Assembly: GCF_947507565.1 (NCBI RefSeq)
Contig: NC_089181.1
Coordinates: 924,536-988,535, forward strand
Direction of reading: 5' to 3'
Source of the DNA: Oscarella lobularis
Taxonomy: Eukaryota > Porifera > Homoscleromorpha > Homosclerophorida > Oscarellidae
DNA: 64,000 nucleotides
Below, in pieces: positions 21,440-32,423 of the stretch. A model generated the notes under the pieces. It saw nothing but the letters and a program-made list of their open reading frames with translations. It ran no database searches and was not told the DNA's origin. Positions within the stretch are counted from its first letter, which is position 1. The number at the start of each line of letters is the position of its first letter. The translations under genes were made by a program, and so were the position numbers.

Positions 21440-23011
21440 CGTACTATCTCAAAAATCCATAGACGCTCCGCTGTCATGCTGAAAAATCCTGGCCAAAGAT
21501 GACTGAAGAGCCACTTCGTCGGAAACTACAAATCGACAGTCGAAGGTGAGATCGCCGATTCCGACCGGTAACGTAACAGTTCCTCATGCCTTCATACTGC
21601 CTCCATTCGCCACGGTGAGCACCGGAAATTCGTTGTTCAAAGTTACTCCTCTGATATCTTCGACAAATTGGAACAACAGCGTCGACACTTTGGCTCCAGA
21701 GTCAAAAAGGATTCGACTGGGCTCTACACCGCCGACCGTGACAGCCGTGGGCGTTTTAGTGGAGTGATTTCCTGCTGCCACGGCATTCACTGCCGCCTGT
21801 CCCGTCTGCTTTGCCGGTGGTGGCTCATTCCTTGTCGGATTGTGGAGTTTACAGCATTGATCTTTCGTGTGGCCACGCATTTTGCAGTGGTCACATCGAG
21901 GTCCCGTTGATTTCTTCACTTGCGTGAGTAAACACGTGTGCTGTTCCAGGTTGTCCATCATCTCTCTATGTTGTTCCTTCATTACCTCGATCAGTTCAGT
22001 TTGCTTCTCGGCGAACGTCGATAGTATGTCCGTGAGCGACTCTCCACTCGGCGCCTCGTCTCGCTTGCCGGTCTCGGACTCATGTCGTTTCGGTGCGTCT
22101 CGTGCTCGCGTTTCAATAGCGAGGCACTCGCTAGCTGCTTTCGCGCGGGATAGCCAAATCTTCTCCCCTTTTCGCGCCGAATCCTCAGCTTCATCCAAGT
22201 CGCGCGGACGGTCTCGTACACACTCGTCACGACATTCGGAGCGCACTCCATTGACCATAGTGTTGTACTTGCATCGGCTCAGAAAGCGCAGCAGGATCTA
22301 CCTCCAAAAGTTCGAACACGAGTTTCGAAACCTCGTTGTGAACGTATCCACGTCCTCTCGAGGGCCTTGACGACAGTCGATTAACTTTTCGGTGAAGTAC
22401 ACTTGCGGATCTGCTGGGCCGAATTTTCTCTTCAGGAAGGCAATGAGTGCTTCCCACCTAATCCGCTGCCTTCGCTTTTGAAGTTGCCGCTAAAAGGCGA
22501 CTTCATCGCTCCTCGCTCGTCCGCTGAGTACAACGCGTGCGTTTTGGAGCTGCTCTTGGCGCGTCCATCCCTCAGCGTCTGCCACTGCCTCTACCTGATA
22601 CAGCCAGTTACGAAGTTCGTCGTAATCGTGCCCGTAAAACTTATCCAACGCTCTCGTATGGCCGGTTCGTCGCGCCGCGCCGCGTTTGCGCTTTACGTCT
22701 CGATCGCGCGGGCTTTCGAGATCCTCATCCTCGCTCGACGAATCGTCCGACGATGTTTTTGGGCTTTGCGTCGGCTTTACGAATAACGCTCGGGGCGTCA
22801 TCTGCGCTTGACGTCGTCGCAAACGTTCACGCTTTCGCTGCGAACGCGATTTGGGCGCGTTGACTTGCTGTAGAGCTTCGCCGCGGGGTTTCTCGACCGT
22901 TTTCTTCTTTTTCGGTGGCATGTTCGTTTCGAACTCACGCTTCGTAAGTGTGACACCAGGTGACCAGGGGTTTGGCCACTCCCCCTTGTAACGGCCGTTT
23001 TCGAAAACCAA
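21440..23011 (-). pseudogene. Ty3/gypsy Gag-protease, decayed
   Basis: Homologous throughout to the ORF at 8941-10645: FYGHDYDELRNWLYQVEAVA, then a frame change, LLEVDPAALSEPMQVQH, another frame change, DLDEAEDSARKGEKIW, the zinc knuckle CDHCKMRGHTKDQC (intact CCHC) and protease ILFDSGAKVSTL. A stop follows GGSMKA near 21584, and the protease C-terminal half continues in the same frame with a further stop. At least two frameshifts and two stops make it inactive. Confidence 0.85.
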
Positions 23012-23151
23012 ACCCGCGGGTAGCCGGACGGAGACAAACGGCGTCGACGTGCGCCGACTAACTGCCTAGGTGATCGGCGTCACGTTCGGAAGCAGCCAAA
23101 TTCAATGACGTTCAATCCAGTCAGCCGACGACGTCGACGAGCGTCGCGCCC

Positions 23152-26100
23152 AGCAGGACGGACTTTCACTGCGCATGCTTGCTAGTAATGTAGGGAAAAG
23201 ATACGTCATCGCTAACTAATCTAATAAAATGGGGTCGGGCTAAGGAGGAGGGGAGCGGGCTAAGAATCTAGTGTACTTCAACGTACAGGCGACTGATTTC
23301 TCTAACGTTTTGATCTAATGCGAAGCAAAAATAAAGTGACGTGAAAAGAGAAAATTGGGCATGACGCTTAGCTTCGAATGACGACTAACCCGTAACTCGA
23401 CCATTAGGCCGCCTTTCCTTTTCTTCTCATCATGAGTGAACGTGAAATGCGACAGGGAGTTGTAAATGCGTACTGTATCTCTCGTACGGCCAAGAGGAAA
23501 TCCTTCGATCAGCTGAAATCCTCTTGGCGGTCAAATGTTGCCACATTTCTGCCCTCTCTAGCTACGTGCGCGCATTCCCTAACATGGATCAGTGTGTTTT
23601 CAGCCTTGGAAGCGTTACGCGATCGCGCGAAGCCTCTGAATCCGCGTGTAAAGGCGACGTTATCGTATACCGTGGGCGTGACGCCAGAGAACGAGGGTAT
23701 ATCGATAACGTCGCCCTGTGTTTTATGCATTCTCGCCTTCGTCGATCCGAGTTCAATCGCTGCGCTGTCGTCTTCGATCGCATGAGCTGCCACGGCGTCC
23801 TCCATCCGTGTCCCGAGCGGCTTTTTCCCGTGATCGACGATCTGAGCGAAGGCGTAGCAGCCTTTGTGTGCAGAGGCCACAAAGAGAAAGTCGACTCGCT
23901 TGAAAGCGTCATCAGTCATCCTGCTTACCGGCCTCCTCCGAAGAGAACCGCTGCTGTTCAGCCTACCGTGCAGGTGAGGGATATCACGACTGCATGGAAA
24001 TTATTGTTATTACTTCCGCGTGCAGGATTCGGCCTCGAGAGGACGCGCCTAGCTGAAAGTAGATCAAATTCGGTTGCTTTGCAGCAAGAGCTAGATCAGA
24101 CGAAGCAGCGGCTTGCTTCCCTGGAAGAGGAGAACAGGAGACTGCGTGCACAGGGTAACCAAGAACAAATTATGTTAATTAATTAAACACAAAACCCTAA
24201 AAAAACTTGGCAGACTTTCCGACGTTAGTCAGTTCTTTCCAAAAGGCCCTCTACCGTCACCACGTTGTAAATCATGGGCCTCGGCTGTATAGTGGAGATG
24301 AGATGAAGACCTTCTGCGAAGCCCATGCGCCAGGGTTGTTTGATCTCCTCGAAAAGGTCATATCGAGCGATTATTCGAGCACGTTGGATCATGACGGACG
24401 GGCTAAATTGCGACGTCAACGTGTTGTGAGCGAACTCTATAGGCTGGCCTACCTAAACAATCAAGTAAATTATTGATAATAATACTTCCGTATCATAATT
24501 AACCTTATACTGTACTGTAGCAAATCATCGCTTTCGTGAATGATTTCGGCCTTCACCTCTCTCTCTCCGGATGCTCGGACGCAGCATTGGAGTGTGGGCG
24601 CGCGGTTGGAGTTTGCGGACATCCGAAAACGGTGCGAAGATTTAGAAAAGACCTTGCAAGAGATAGCAAAGTCCTTACCAATACCTTCATTGAGAGAGCC
24701 AAAAGCAATCTGGTCATTTTGGTCATCGACGACTTCCACTCGGTTCACTCCATTGCGCGTCCTACCTCATCGGAGACATCGACGGCGATCCATATGGCCA
24801 CATGCATCATTGACGTCCACGAGTCGATTCCATCGCTTCCACTCCCTGGAACATCGCCACACTATCACCCTTCCGATGACGTCTGCAAAGGGGCCGTGAA
24901 CACAGGGCGAGTATCGGACCATTTTACGGAGTTCTTGAATCGTCAGAATGGAAGGACGTGGTTTTCGTTTCTTCCTCGGTCGTTCCAAGTTTTGAATCTC
25001 TCTGACATTCAAAAGACGCTTCTTGATCTTAGGTAAAGTCTATAAAAATAAAAATTTTACATAAATGATAATCTAGTTAAGGTGTTACTCAACGCCCAAT
25101 CAAAGTGACCTTGACCTTCTTTCCACCACTAGACTAATAGATGAAATTGAGCAGGTAGGCATGACTGGTGTCCTTGCGTAGGTAACAAATGCTTCTAAAA
25201 GAATCTCAAATCCACAAGTGACTATAGAACTGTCATTACCAATGCCACTGAAATGCACCCATCTTTGAAAAGGTTCAATTAATTGCTAAGATTAAATAAA
25301 AAAATCACTTATTTTTAATTAAGGTATCTGGAACGCAATGCTCTCCCTTCTATAGGAGATTACCCTACGTTCTTCTTTCAAAAAAACTCATTGCTCAGGT
25401 ATAGTCTCTTAGGACTGCACAGCTTTCCTTCAAACCGAGATATGATCTGTAGGACGAAAATGACAAATTCGGATCGCTTCTCCCTGTTTTAGGCCCATTT
25501 CACATTTTCCTGAACGCCGTTGAAAATCTTTTTACGCTGTACCATCCTATTATTGAAGGTAAATTATAATATTAATATATAAATAATTAGGTTTGAATTG
25601 TTTATTTAAAAATCTCCTAAGGTTTATACAAATATCTCTTTGGGCAACGAAAAAACCTCCCAAAGAAGCCTCGCCCTCAAAGAATGAATACGATGCTGGC
25701 GGCGTTGATTGGCGGATGGCTCCTAGTTCGAGAGAAGATTCTAAACCTTTACGGCGTCTGCAAAGATCTGGAATACCTCATTCTACGATATCTGCTCGAC
25801 GATATCGCGCCTCTTATATTCTGCGATTCACAGAGGAAGTCGGTTTCAGTTGTGGCAAGACTCAATGGCTCATCTTGCCATTATGTTCATAATCCAGCAG
25901 AGGCATCACTATAATCGAGCAATGATTTCAACAATCAGTGACTGCCTTCACTACGAAATCGCTATACCCCAGTGGCAGGCCATCTTCACCAGCTACCTCA
26001 ACATTTTCAGCGAAAAGAAAGTAGAAGTTTTCCACTCTCTCCTACGAGGCCAATGTCCATCATGGTCGAAAGCGGAGCAAATTTCAGAATTTGCTCACGT

Positions 26101-27133
26101 CATAAATGCGAAAAAGTTCCAAGCCGATTTTGCTCTGAATTTTCTGAGTCCTTCAACGCGAAAAGAAAATCGTCAAAGCATCACACATTTAGCAGGCAAG
26201 ACGGCCGAATACCTCACGAAGACATTCGCCACCCTATACCGAAACATTGGGCAGTCTAGCGAGATTGAAGGAGAAAAAAGAAAAAGGAAAAATTTAAGCT
26301 AAATACGCTTAAATGTACCGTCGACCAACGATGCCTGCCACTGGGGTTTTCCACGAAGAAGCCGCCTTCTCAATTGCTGCTGTGCGACTCAGAATGCTGC
26401 GACTCCGACAGCGACACTGCAAAAGTGCTCAGCTGTGGGCACTCATTTCATAATAGCTGCATGTCCTCACCTTCATGCAATATCTGCGAAGCGTTTCTGC
26501 TTGAAACGACGAGGATCTCGGAAAGAAGTTTTCAACGAGTCTCCGTACGCGTGGGCAACATGAAGAAGACGAAGAAGAGCGGCAAGAAGAGGATAACGAT
26601 CCCGACGAAGACCTAGATGAAGAAGAAGCCGACTACTACTCCTCGACTCATTTAATCGATCACTTATCGGCAGAACTGGAGGGCTTGCCATCTGCAGCTA
26701 CGAGACCCAAATTCAGGTCTGCAGTGCACCAGGCTCGACAGACGGACCATGATTATGCATAAACGGGTACTCTCTGCAAACAGTGTGTGTTAAAAAATCT
26801 TGAAATATGTCAAAGTGTTAGATGCTTGCCTCAAACGTCGTTGACCGAGCTTAGCCGGACCGATGTCGTGTTCTCTGAAAGTAGACGTATTTTTCCAAAC
26901 AACGACAACACCCTCCGAACCTTTCCGAAGTAGAACAAAGTAGCAGTGAAAATCACCTACGGTAAGGAAGGAACCCCAGTAAACCTAGACTTACCAAAAG
27001 AAAGACGTATGCTATCTACAACGCTTCTGAAAAGATAGGCTGAATCAGAGGCTTTGCAGCTAAGAAAACGGCGTAGAAAACGGTCGATAACTCCTTAGCA
27101 ACCAGGGCATGCGCAGTGAAAGTCCGTCCTGCT
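23152..27133 (+). mobile_element. Element A: 4-kb TIR element with 9-bp TSD, family unknown
   Basis: Length 3982 bp. Terminal inverted repeats are perfect for 27 bp, beginning AGCAGGACGGACTTTCACTG and ending CGCATGC. Exact 9-bp target duplication GTCGCGCCC at 23143-23151 and 27134-27142. It lies in the leader of gypsy no. 2, whose gag is left of it and whose primer-binding site and LTR are right of it. It carries one multi-exon gene (23584-26760). Confidence 0.9.
23584..26760 (+). pseudogene. Element A protein: Cys/His domain, coiled coil, DDFH region, RING-like finger
   Basis: I do not recognise a named family. In order: a Cys/His-rich domain (RGRDARERGYIDNVALCFMH ... CPERLF ... FVCRGH), a coiled coil rich in Leu/Glu (ELDQTKQRLASLEEENRRLR), a helical exon (24205-24465), an exon with ILVIDDFHSVHSIARPTSSE and AIHMATCIIDV (24520-25033), small exons at about 25082-25150, 25190-25270, 25322-25398 and 25494-25560, then a long exon from 25621 with KVEVFHSLLRGQCPSW, and a RING-like finger (CDSECCD...SCGHSFHNSC...CNIC). 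Introns are 45-110 bp. Three single-base frame changes (near 25820, 26290 and 26560) disable this copy. Element B gives the intact version. Confidence 0.75.
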
Positions 27134-27154
27134 GTCGCGCCCCGTTTATCCAGC

Positions 27155-27172
27155 TACCCGGATTCTCCACCA
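27155..27172 (-). promoter_or_regulatory. Primer-binding site of gypsy no. 2
   Basis: Identical 18-mer to 11188-11205, three bases from the LTR start at 27176. Confidence 0.75.
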
Positions 27173-27175
27173 TTT

Positions 27176-27373
27176 TGTAGCCGGGCAAAGGACAGAAGTG
27201 GCGCTTGGGGGAATTCTCTTCTTGTGTGGACACCTGGTTCTCAGTTCACTTGGATTACAGTAGGGTATCTGGTCTCGTGACCTCACTACGCATGCACGAC
27301 TTTCAACTCTCTCAAACAACTACAGTGGGTAGGTACAGTGAGCAGTTATGTACTGGTGTATAGTACGCGTGTA
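27176..27373 (-). repeat. LTR of gypsy no. 2 (outer end lost to Element C)
   Basis: Begins TGTAGCCGGGCAAAGG. A related segment occurs at about 58398-58560 (GACAGGAGTGGCGCTTAGGG against GACAGAAGTGGCGCTTGGGG). The outer end is not resolved because the terminal repeat of Element C starts at 27374. Confidence 0.6.
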
Positions 27374-28935
27374 GGCAGGACGGACTTTCGATTCGCATGC
27401 GCTGGCTGCTAAGGTTTTAGGCTTCGGTTGCTATGCTTTTAACCCTAAGACGAAGCACAAGCGCGCTGGTTTTTCCTCACGAAAATGCTTTCTTACTTAC
27501 TTTAAAAGCATGAAAGGTAAATAAATATATCTGGATATCGGTTGGGGTCTGATTTTGCTGAGAGCCTCGTTCTTGCACGTAAGCCCAAGATGTTTCTGAA
27601 TCAAGCGAACGACTGCGGCAGAGAGAAATCTGCGTCCAACAGTACAACTAAGAGCAGAGGTTACGGAGTACAGTTTTAGTATATATTTTTCACATAGATT
27701 CATTCGTCAGACGTAATTGTGATCTTTCTGCCGCGTTTTATGAATGGCTGATCTGTACTTGGGGCGCGTTGCTGCGGACGGTATGTTATCTGGCTCGACG
27801 AACAAATAATTTCGAAATTCGTCGTCAGTAATTTCGTCTTCTTGGGGATTTTCTGGCAACGTTTCGTCGTTTCCTTTTCCTTCTGAGCTAAGTCTTTTTG
27901 CAAATTTCGAGCCGAGTTCTAGCACCCTCTTGTTCAGGTACGACTCGCAGTAAGGGCAAGGCTGTGGCTATGGCAGGCATTCCTGGTGAAACGAGTGCCC
28001 GCAGCTTAAAGATTACAAGAATAATTGGTAATGTTGCAACTTTTCATATTAAGTCTTCAGATGACAGAACTTCCGCAGAGAATCCAACGGGGAAAGACCT
28101 CTGGTCTAGAGTACACCCCAAGACAGGCAGTGAAAACTTACTTTTTTCGTGCTACCGCGACTTCTTCTTTTGCCCCTCCGCATTTCTTACAAATAACAAT
28201 ATATTCTGCAGTCTGCCCCGCAAGTTGTAAAACGTGCTTGGTTGGCTTCCGTTGGGGTGTCCCTATGAAATTTGCAGCAAATGCGTTGTCAAATTTCCTA
28301 GCGCAGCTCAAGCATTAAGCTAACTCGGAAATTTGCTCTGCTGTTGCCCAACTTGGGCATTGCATGCGAAGCAGACTGTGGAATATCTTGACCTTTTTTC
28401 CGTGAAAACGTTCAAGAAAGTAGAAAAGGTTGACCACTATTCTGGTATTACGGTTTTATATTGCAGAAAGTCGCTTATCATTGCAATCATCGCTTTGTCG
28501 TAATTGTGTTGTTGTTGGGTTATAAACATAATTGAGAGGTGAATCATTGCTCGTTTCCAATAGTCGAATGACTCCCTTGGTAGATTGTTGAATGAAAGTT
28601 GAAGATCAGAGAAACAAGACTGTCGATTAGATATCGCAAGAGTGGAAATTGCCGATCTTTGCAGAACTGTTATAGCTCTAGGACTTTTTCGCGAATCATT
28701 AGCCATCCGCTCATAAGTGCCACAATCATAGTCGTCATACATTCGTAGCAAGGCTTTTTGGGCAGAGATTGTATTTTGCCAAACAAATGCTTGTAAAGTT
28801 CTAAATAGAGTCTTAATTAGCAGTTGAAAAAGTTTGGATTTGGTGTACCGTCAAATATCGGATGATGAAAGTGAACAGATTTTTCAGAGTTTATGTGAAA
28901 CAACCCCAAGAGTTCTCAAAGTTGGGATAGAAGGG
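27374..28935 (-). pseudogene. Element C: decayed, truncated copy of the A/B family
   Basis: The left end carries a family terminal repeat (GGCAGGACGGACTTTCGATT, then CGCATGCGC). Reading leftward, minus-strand frames match the Element B protein: a region near 28840-28930 like GPFHI-LNS-ENLFT, then MIHLSIMFITQQQHNYDKAM, KIFHSLLRMQCPSW (28350-28420) and the C-terminus FRNYLFVEPDNIPSAATRPK, ending at 27707. Stops and frame changes are frequent, and the RING-like region is only partly legible. The 5' half is missing, cut near 28935 by non-LTR sequence. No right terminal repeat or TSD was found. Confidence 0.7.
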
Positions 28936-29190
28936 AGCAGGTAACTCTCCCAAGGAACTAGAAAAGGAGAAAGAATTTGAAGATAAGAAGAGACCGGACA
29001 TTGGGATTTATGATTTTGAAAACGGGAAGCTACTTCTGGACATCAGCGTGATACATCCCCTCAGCCACACATCAATCGGACCCAGCGCGAAGTCGAACGG
29101 AGCGGCGGCGAAAGCAAGAGATCAACAGAAGATCGAAAAATATGAAGAAGTCGCCACTGCACTAGGCTACCTATTCAAACCAGTCGTGGT
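28936..29190 (+). pseudogene. C-terminal nuclease-like domain of a reverse-transcriptase element
   Basis: The plus frame reads KRPDIGIYDFENGKLLLDIS, VIHPLSHTSIGPSAKSNGAA and KIEKYEEVATALGY, ending VVVEVYGRW. RPD...LLD+S...HP and the later K..KY pattern resemble the restriction-nuclease-like C-terminal domain found after RT in some non-LTR elements. It meets, tail to tail, the antisense RT fragment at 29197. Confidence 0.5.
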
Positions 29191-29196
29191 CGAAGT

Positions 29197-29727
29197 TTAT
29201 GGAAGATGGAGTTCTATCGCGTCGGCCCTCTTCCCATCGCTCGTCGCCCGTCGGTCGACTCCCAGAAACGCCTGGTGGCTTCTTGCAGTGGCTGGTTGGA
29301 GACCGAAGCCACCTTGCGCAATTCGGATCTCCAGCTGGCGTTCCTGCAACGGGCTTGGGCTTAGCTGACAGCCGACGATTGACTCAAAACAGCTCAGGAC
29401 ATTGCAGTCGTGCTGATTAGCCGCGCTCCCTATGAGCGACGGTGGAACTGAACGAAGAAGATGCGTCATCTTAGACACACCGCAATAGCGAAGCAGCAAC
29501 GACAAGACTTGAAGATTGCCGAGGCGCGGAATCTTGCTGAGAAGGGTCTTCTCTTTGGAGACGATGTAAGAGCAGGAACGTGAAACAAATTCATCCGTCC
29601 CAATAGGTGTGCCAAGCACCACCAGCCCATTTGAAAAGAGTGAGATCGGAAGTGACCAACCTTCCACAGGAACTTGACAGAAGACTTCACATTTTTCGGC
29701 GCGTAAGACGAGACCGATTGACGCCAT
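29197..29727 (-). pseudogene. Non-LTR RT thumb-region fragment
   Basis: The minus ORF (176 aa) has LRAEKCEVF, VVLGTPIGTDEFVSRSC, LLLRYCGVSKMTHLLRSVPP and AQGGFGLQPA, typical of the region after the RT catalytic core in non-LTR elements. It probably belongs to the same element type as the nuclease-like fragment at 28936-29190, but the two are in opposite orientation. Confidence 0.55.
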
Positions 29728-29829
29728 CTCGCGCTCGAGGACACCAAAGGCTTCTCAACGTCCGAGGGCGTCCATTTTTAATTGTTGATCAAAAGTGGGC
29801 GTTTTGGCCAACGCTATATTATCGTTAGA

Positions 29830-32423
29830 TATTTGAGCTTTTATTTGCTAGTTCTTACAGCAAAAGTCAAAAATGGTTCTTCCGCCGAGTTTTGCGCATC
29901 GTCATCTTTTGCGAGCCTTTTAAATAAAGTAAAATGTTGACCTATATTTTTAGCACAAGTTTTTTAACTAAATTGTTTTTTAAAGGATTAATTATCCAGA
30001 TAGATATAAGCGTCAAAGCGATCTACGCCGAGATGGCCGAGAGTCTCAACGAAACCTCATTTAATCTTCAAAAGCCGCTCAAAAGCGGCCAAACAGCTAG
30101 GCTTCTGGCTAGTAGGAGTTTGCAGTGTTGCAGAGCCATACATTTTCGATTGAATTAACACGAGAAAGATAACGGATCTTTCTTTAAGGCCCTCCTCAAA
30201 CTTTCATTGGACGTTTTAAATGCTATACATTAACTCTCTTAATCTTCTTCATAACGACACTAAGGCTGACAACGTTGCTCTAAATGCCGAAAGCGATAGC
30301 TGTCGTGCGGTTTTAATTGATTCCGAAAAGTCGCGATAGAAAAAATAGTAATTAAGGCTTCAAAAATTTTTTGAAGGCTCACTTTCACATTGCTTTCGAA
30401 GTTCCTTCTGGACATGCTAAAGAAAGTTTCTCTTATCGAGCGTTTAGTCTTTCGGTGTTTTGGCTGAATTGGTCGCTAATGTTGATTAATTTATGTCATT
30501 CTGTTTTCTAACTTGAATACTTCGTAAACTGACAAGAGAGTTATGTTATTTATAGTTGTTAGTCAACGTTGTGCATTTTCATATTGGTAGTGCTTCTTAC
30601 ACTGACAAATACCCTTTTGTTTTACATGTATCTCGTTGTGGGTAGTGGGTAATTTTGTCGAGACAAATGACAGTTTTATCTTGCGTTTTAAGTATTTGAT
30701 ATGCTTCTCGTAAGTAACAACTTGTAAAATTGTAAGGCACAAGTGAACTTTGCGTATGTAAACATTGATTTTTTATTTTTCTAAGGCTTAGAAAATCCCT
30801 AATCCAACCTAGTTTAAGAACTTCTGAAGGTTTGTACATTATTCCATGTCGAGTACAATAGCTCCACTGTTTTTGCTTGGCTTCTGCAAGAGATAGGATA
30901 TCCACCAGGAAACACTCTTCAGATAATTTGAAAGAACTAGACGCTAAAAGGATTTTTGCTAGCAAAACAAAAGCAACAGTAGAGAAAAAAGAAAAGCAAA
31001 ATTGAAAAAGAAGAGAGTGCACAAACGCAAGACAATCTCGAAAGAAGGGAAGGCCCGACGTACAAAGCTGGCGGGTTTGGGAGTGAGGCACCGCCTGAGA
31101 GGCCACTGGAAAGGGAGGCTACGGCTCCAGGTCGCAGGAAAAGGAAAAAGGCAAGGGGCGAGCGATCACTTCAAGGGCTTTTTTTTAAAAAAAGCGCGTG
31201 ATTTTTTTATTGACTAGCTAACTACACGGCGAATTCTTACTGGTCTTTTCTATGTTATCAGTTATTGCAAAAAAGTGTTCGACTTAGCTGCAGAGTTTTT
31301 ATATGTTTTTCAGGAAAATATAAAAGGTGTTATACATAAATATAATATATTTTCAACTATGACTCATCAGGAAGGTCAAGATCGTTGGAGCTAAGTTTAG
31401 CATATAAAGGCAAAGTAAAATTTGATCGGCAATCGACCAATGGAAACAAATTTGTCGTTGAATAATTCCAATGCCGCCTGATATATCGAAAGAGCTGTAA
31501 TGGACAAAGGAGAAATTAGTGACTGTCATTTGTTTTCATAAGAAACTACAGCCAAGATATGAGTAAATGAATATGTCAAGTTACTCGAAACAGGCTAAAA
31601 AACTATAGCCAAGTTAATTAGATATTAGTAGTAAATAAAAATTTCAAACAGGCTGTATTAAATCATGCTAAGACAGGCAAAAGTATAAATGAAAGACTTT
31701 AAAGTAGATTATTAGACAGTCTAATACTATAATGCTCTTTTAAAAGAGGTAACTAAAGAGGACAACAAATGCGGAGATAAATATCAACGAAGTAAGATCA
31801 ATAGAAACCGATTAAAGTTCAAATGCTCTTCTTGAAAGAGAAAGGCAAATTAGGTAAGCGAAAGGTATATCTTGATATATTTTGTGACACTTGTCAAGTT
31901 TTCGGGCATATTAAACGCTTAGAAGCGTAAGGAAGAGTGTTTCGGTATTTTCTGCAGCTTTAACGCCGACATTTGCCGCAAAAAATTTTGCAAGTAGACG
32001 ATTTAACTGTTTGGCATTCAGGCGGCCTCACTTTTTCCGCAAGGAGAGAGAAGCCGGCCTTTCCTGGCAATAGCAAGATCCATAAAATTATCATTTCCAG
32101 GACAAAAAAACCGAGCTCACTCTTTCTAAAAGATAGTTAACTGTGCTGCAGGTAATACGGTTAGGATTACGATTAGGTTACGATTAGCTTTCCAAAGTTC
32201 GAGAATCTTCGTCGACTAGATTCTTCCAAGGACTATGATTTACGTTTGCATGAAATGTCGTGGAGGTTTGTTTGTAAACTGGCACTTGATTATCATATGG
32301 TTCAACTTCAATTGACTGCTTTTCGGCTTGTGATCAATTTTTGATAATACATAACATCATTCTAATTTTTGATTAGCTGTCACATGGCCATGACGGTACG
32401 TCTAGCACAGTGTACGTCAACTA
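29830..32423. other. AT-rich stretch with no supported gene
   Basis: A 169-codon minus ORF (30597-31106) overlaps a Lys-rich plus ORF (31002-31217, ending LQGLFFKKARDF). Neither has recognisable domains. No terminal repeats or RNA genes were seen. Confidence 0.5.

Larger units (their letters stand above)
20750..27373 (-). mobile_element. Ty3/gypsy retrotransposon no. 2, decayed and interrupted by Element A
   Basis: Same family as gypsy no. 1. From right to left: LTR from 27176, primer-binding site 27155-27172, the 5' leader interrupted by Element A (23152-27133), then gag and protease at 23011-21440. The 3' half is lost against the DIRS fragment at about 20750. The right end of the LTR meets the Element C terminal repeat at 27374. 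Confidence 0.72.

Noticed and set aside
28936-29727. 5'-inverted (twin-primed) non-LTR insertion
   Set aside because: The fragments are tail to tail, not in the order twin priming produces.
30597-31217. 169-codon minus ORF and overlapping Lys-rich plus ORF
   Set aside because: Mutually antisense, no recognisable domain, no conserved splice context.
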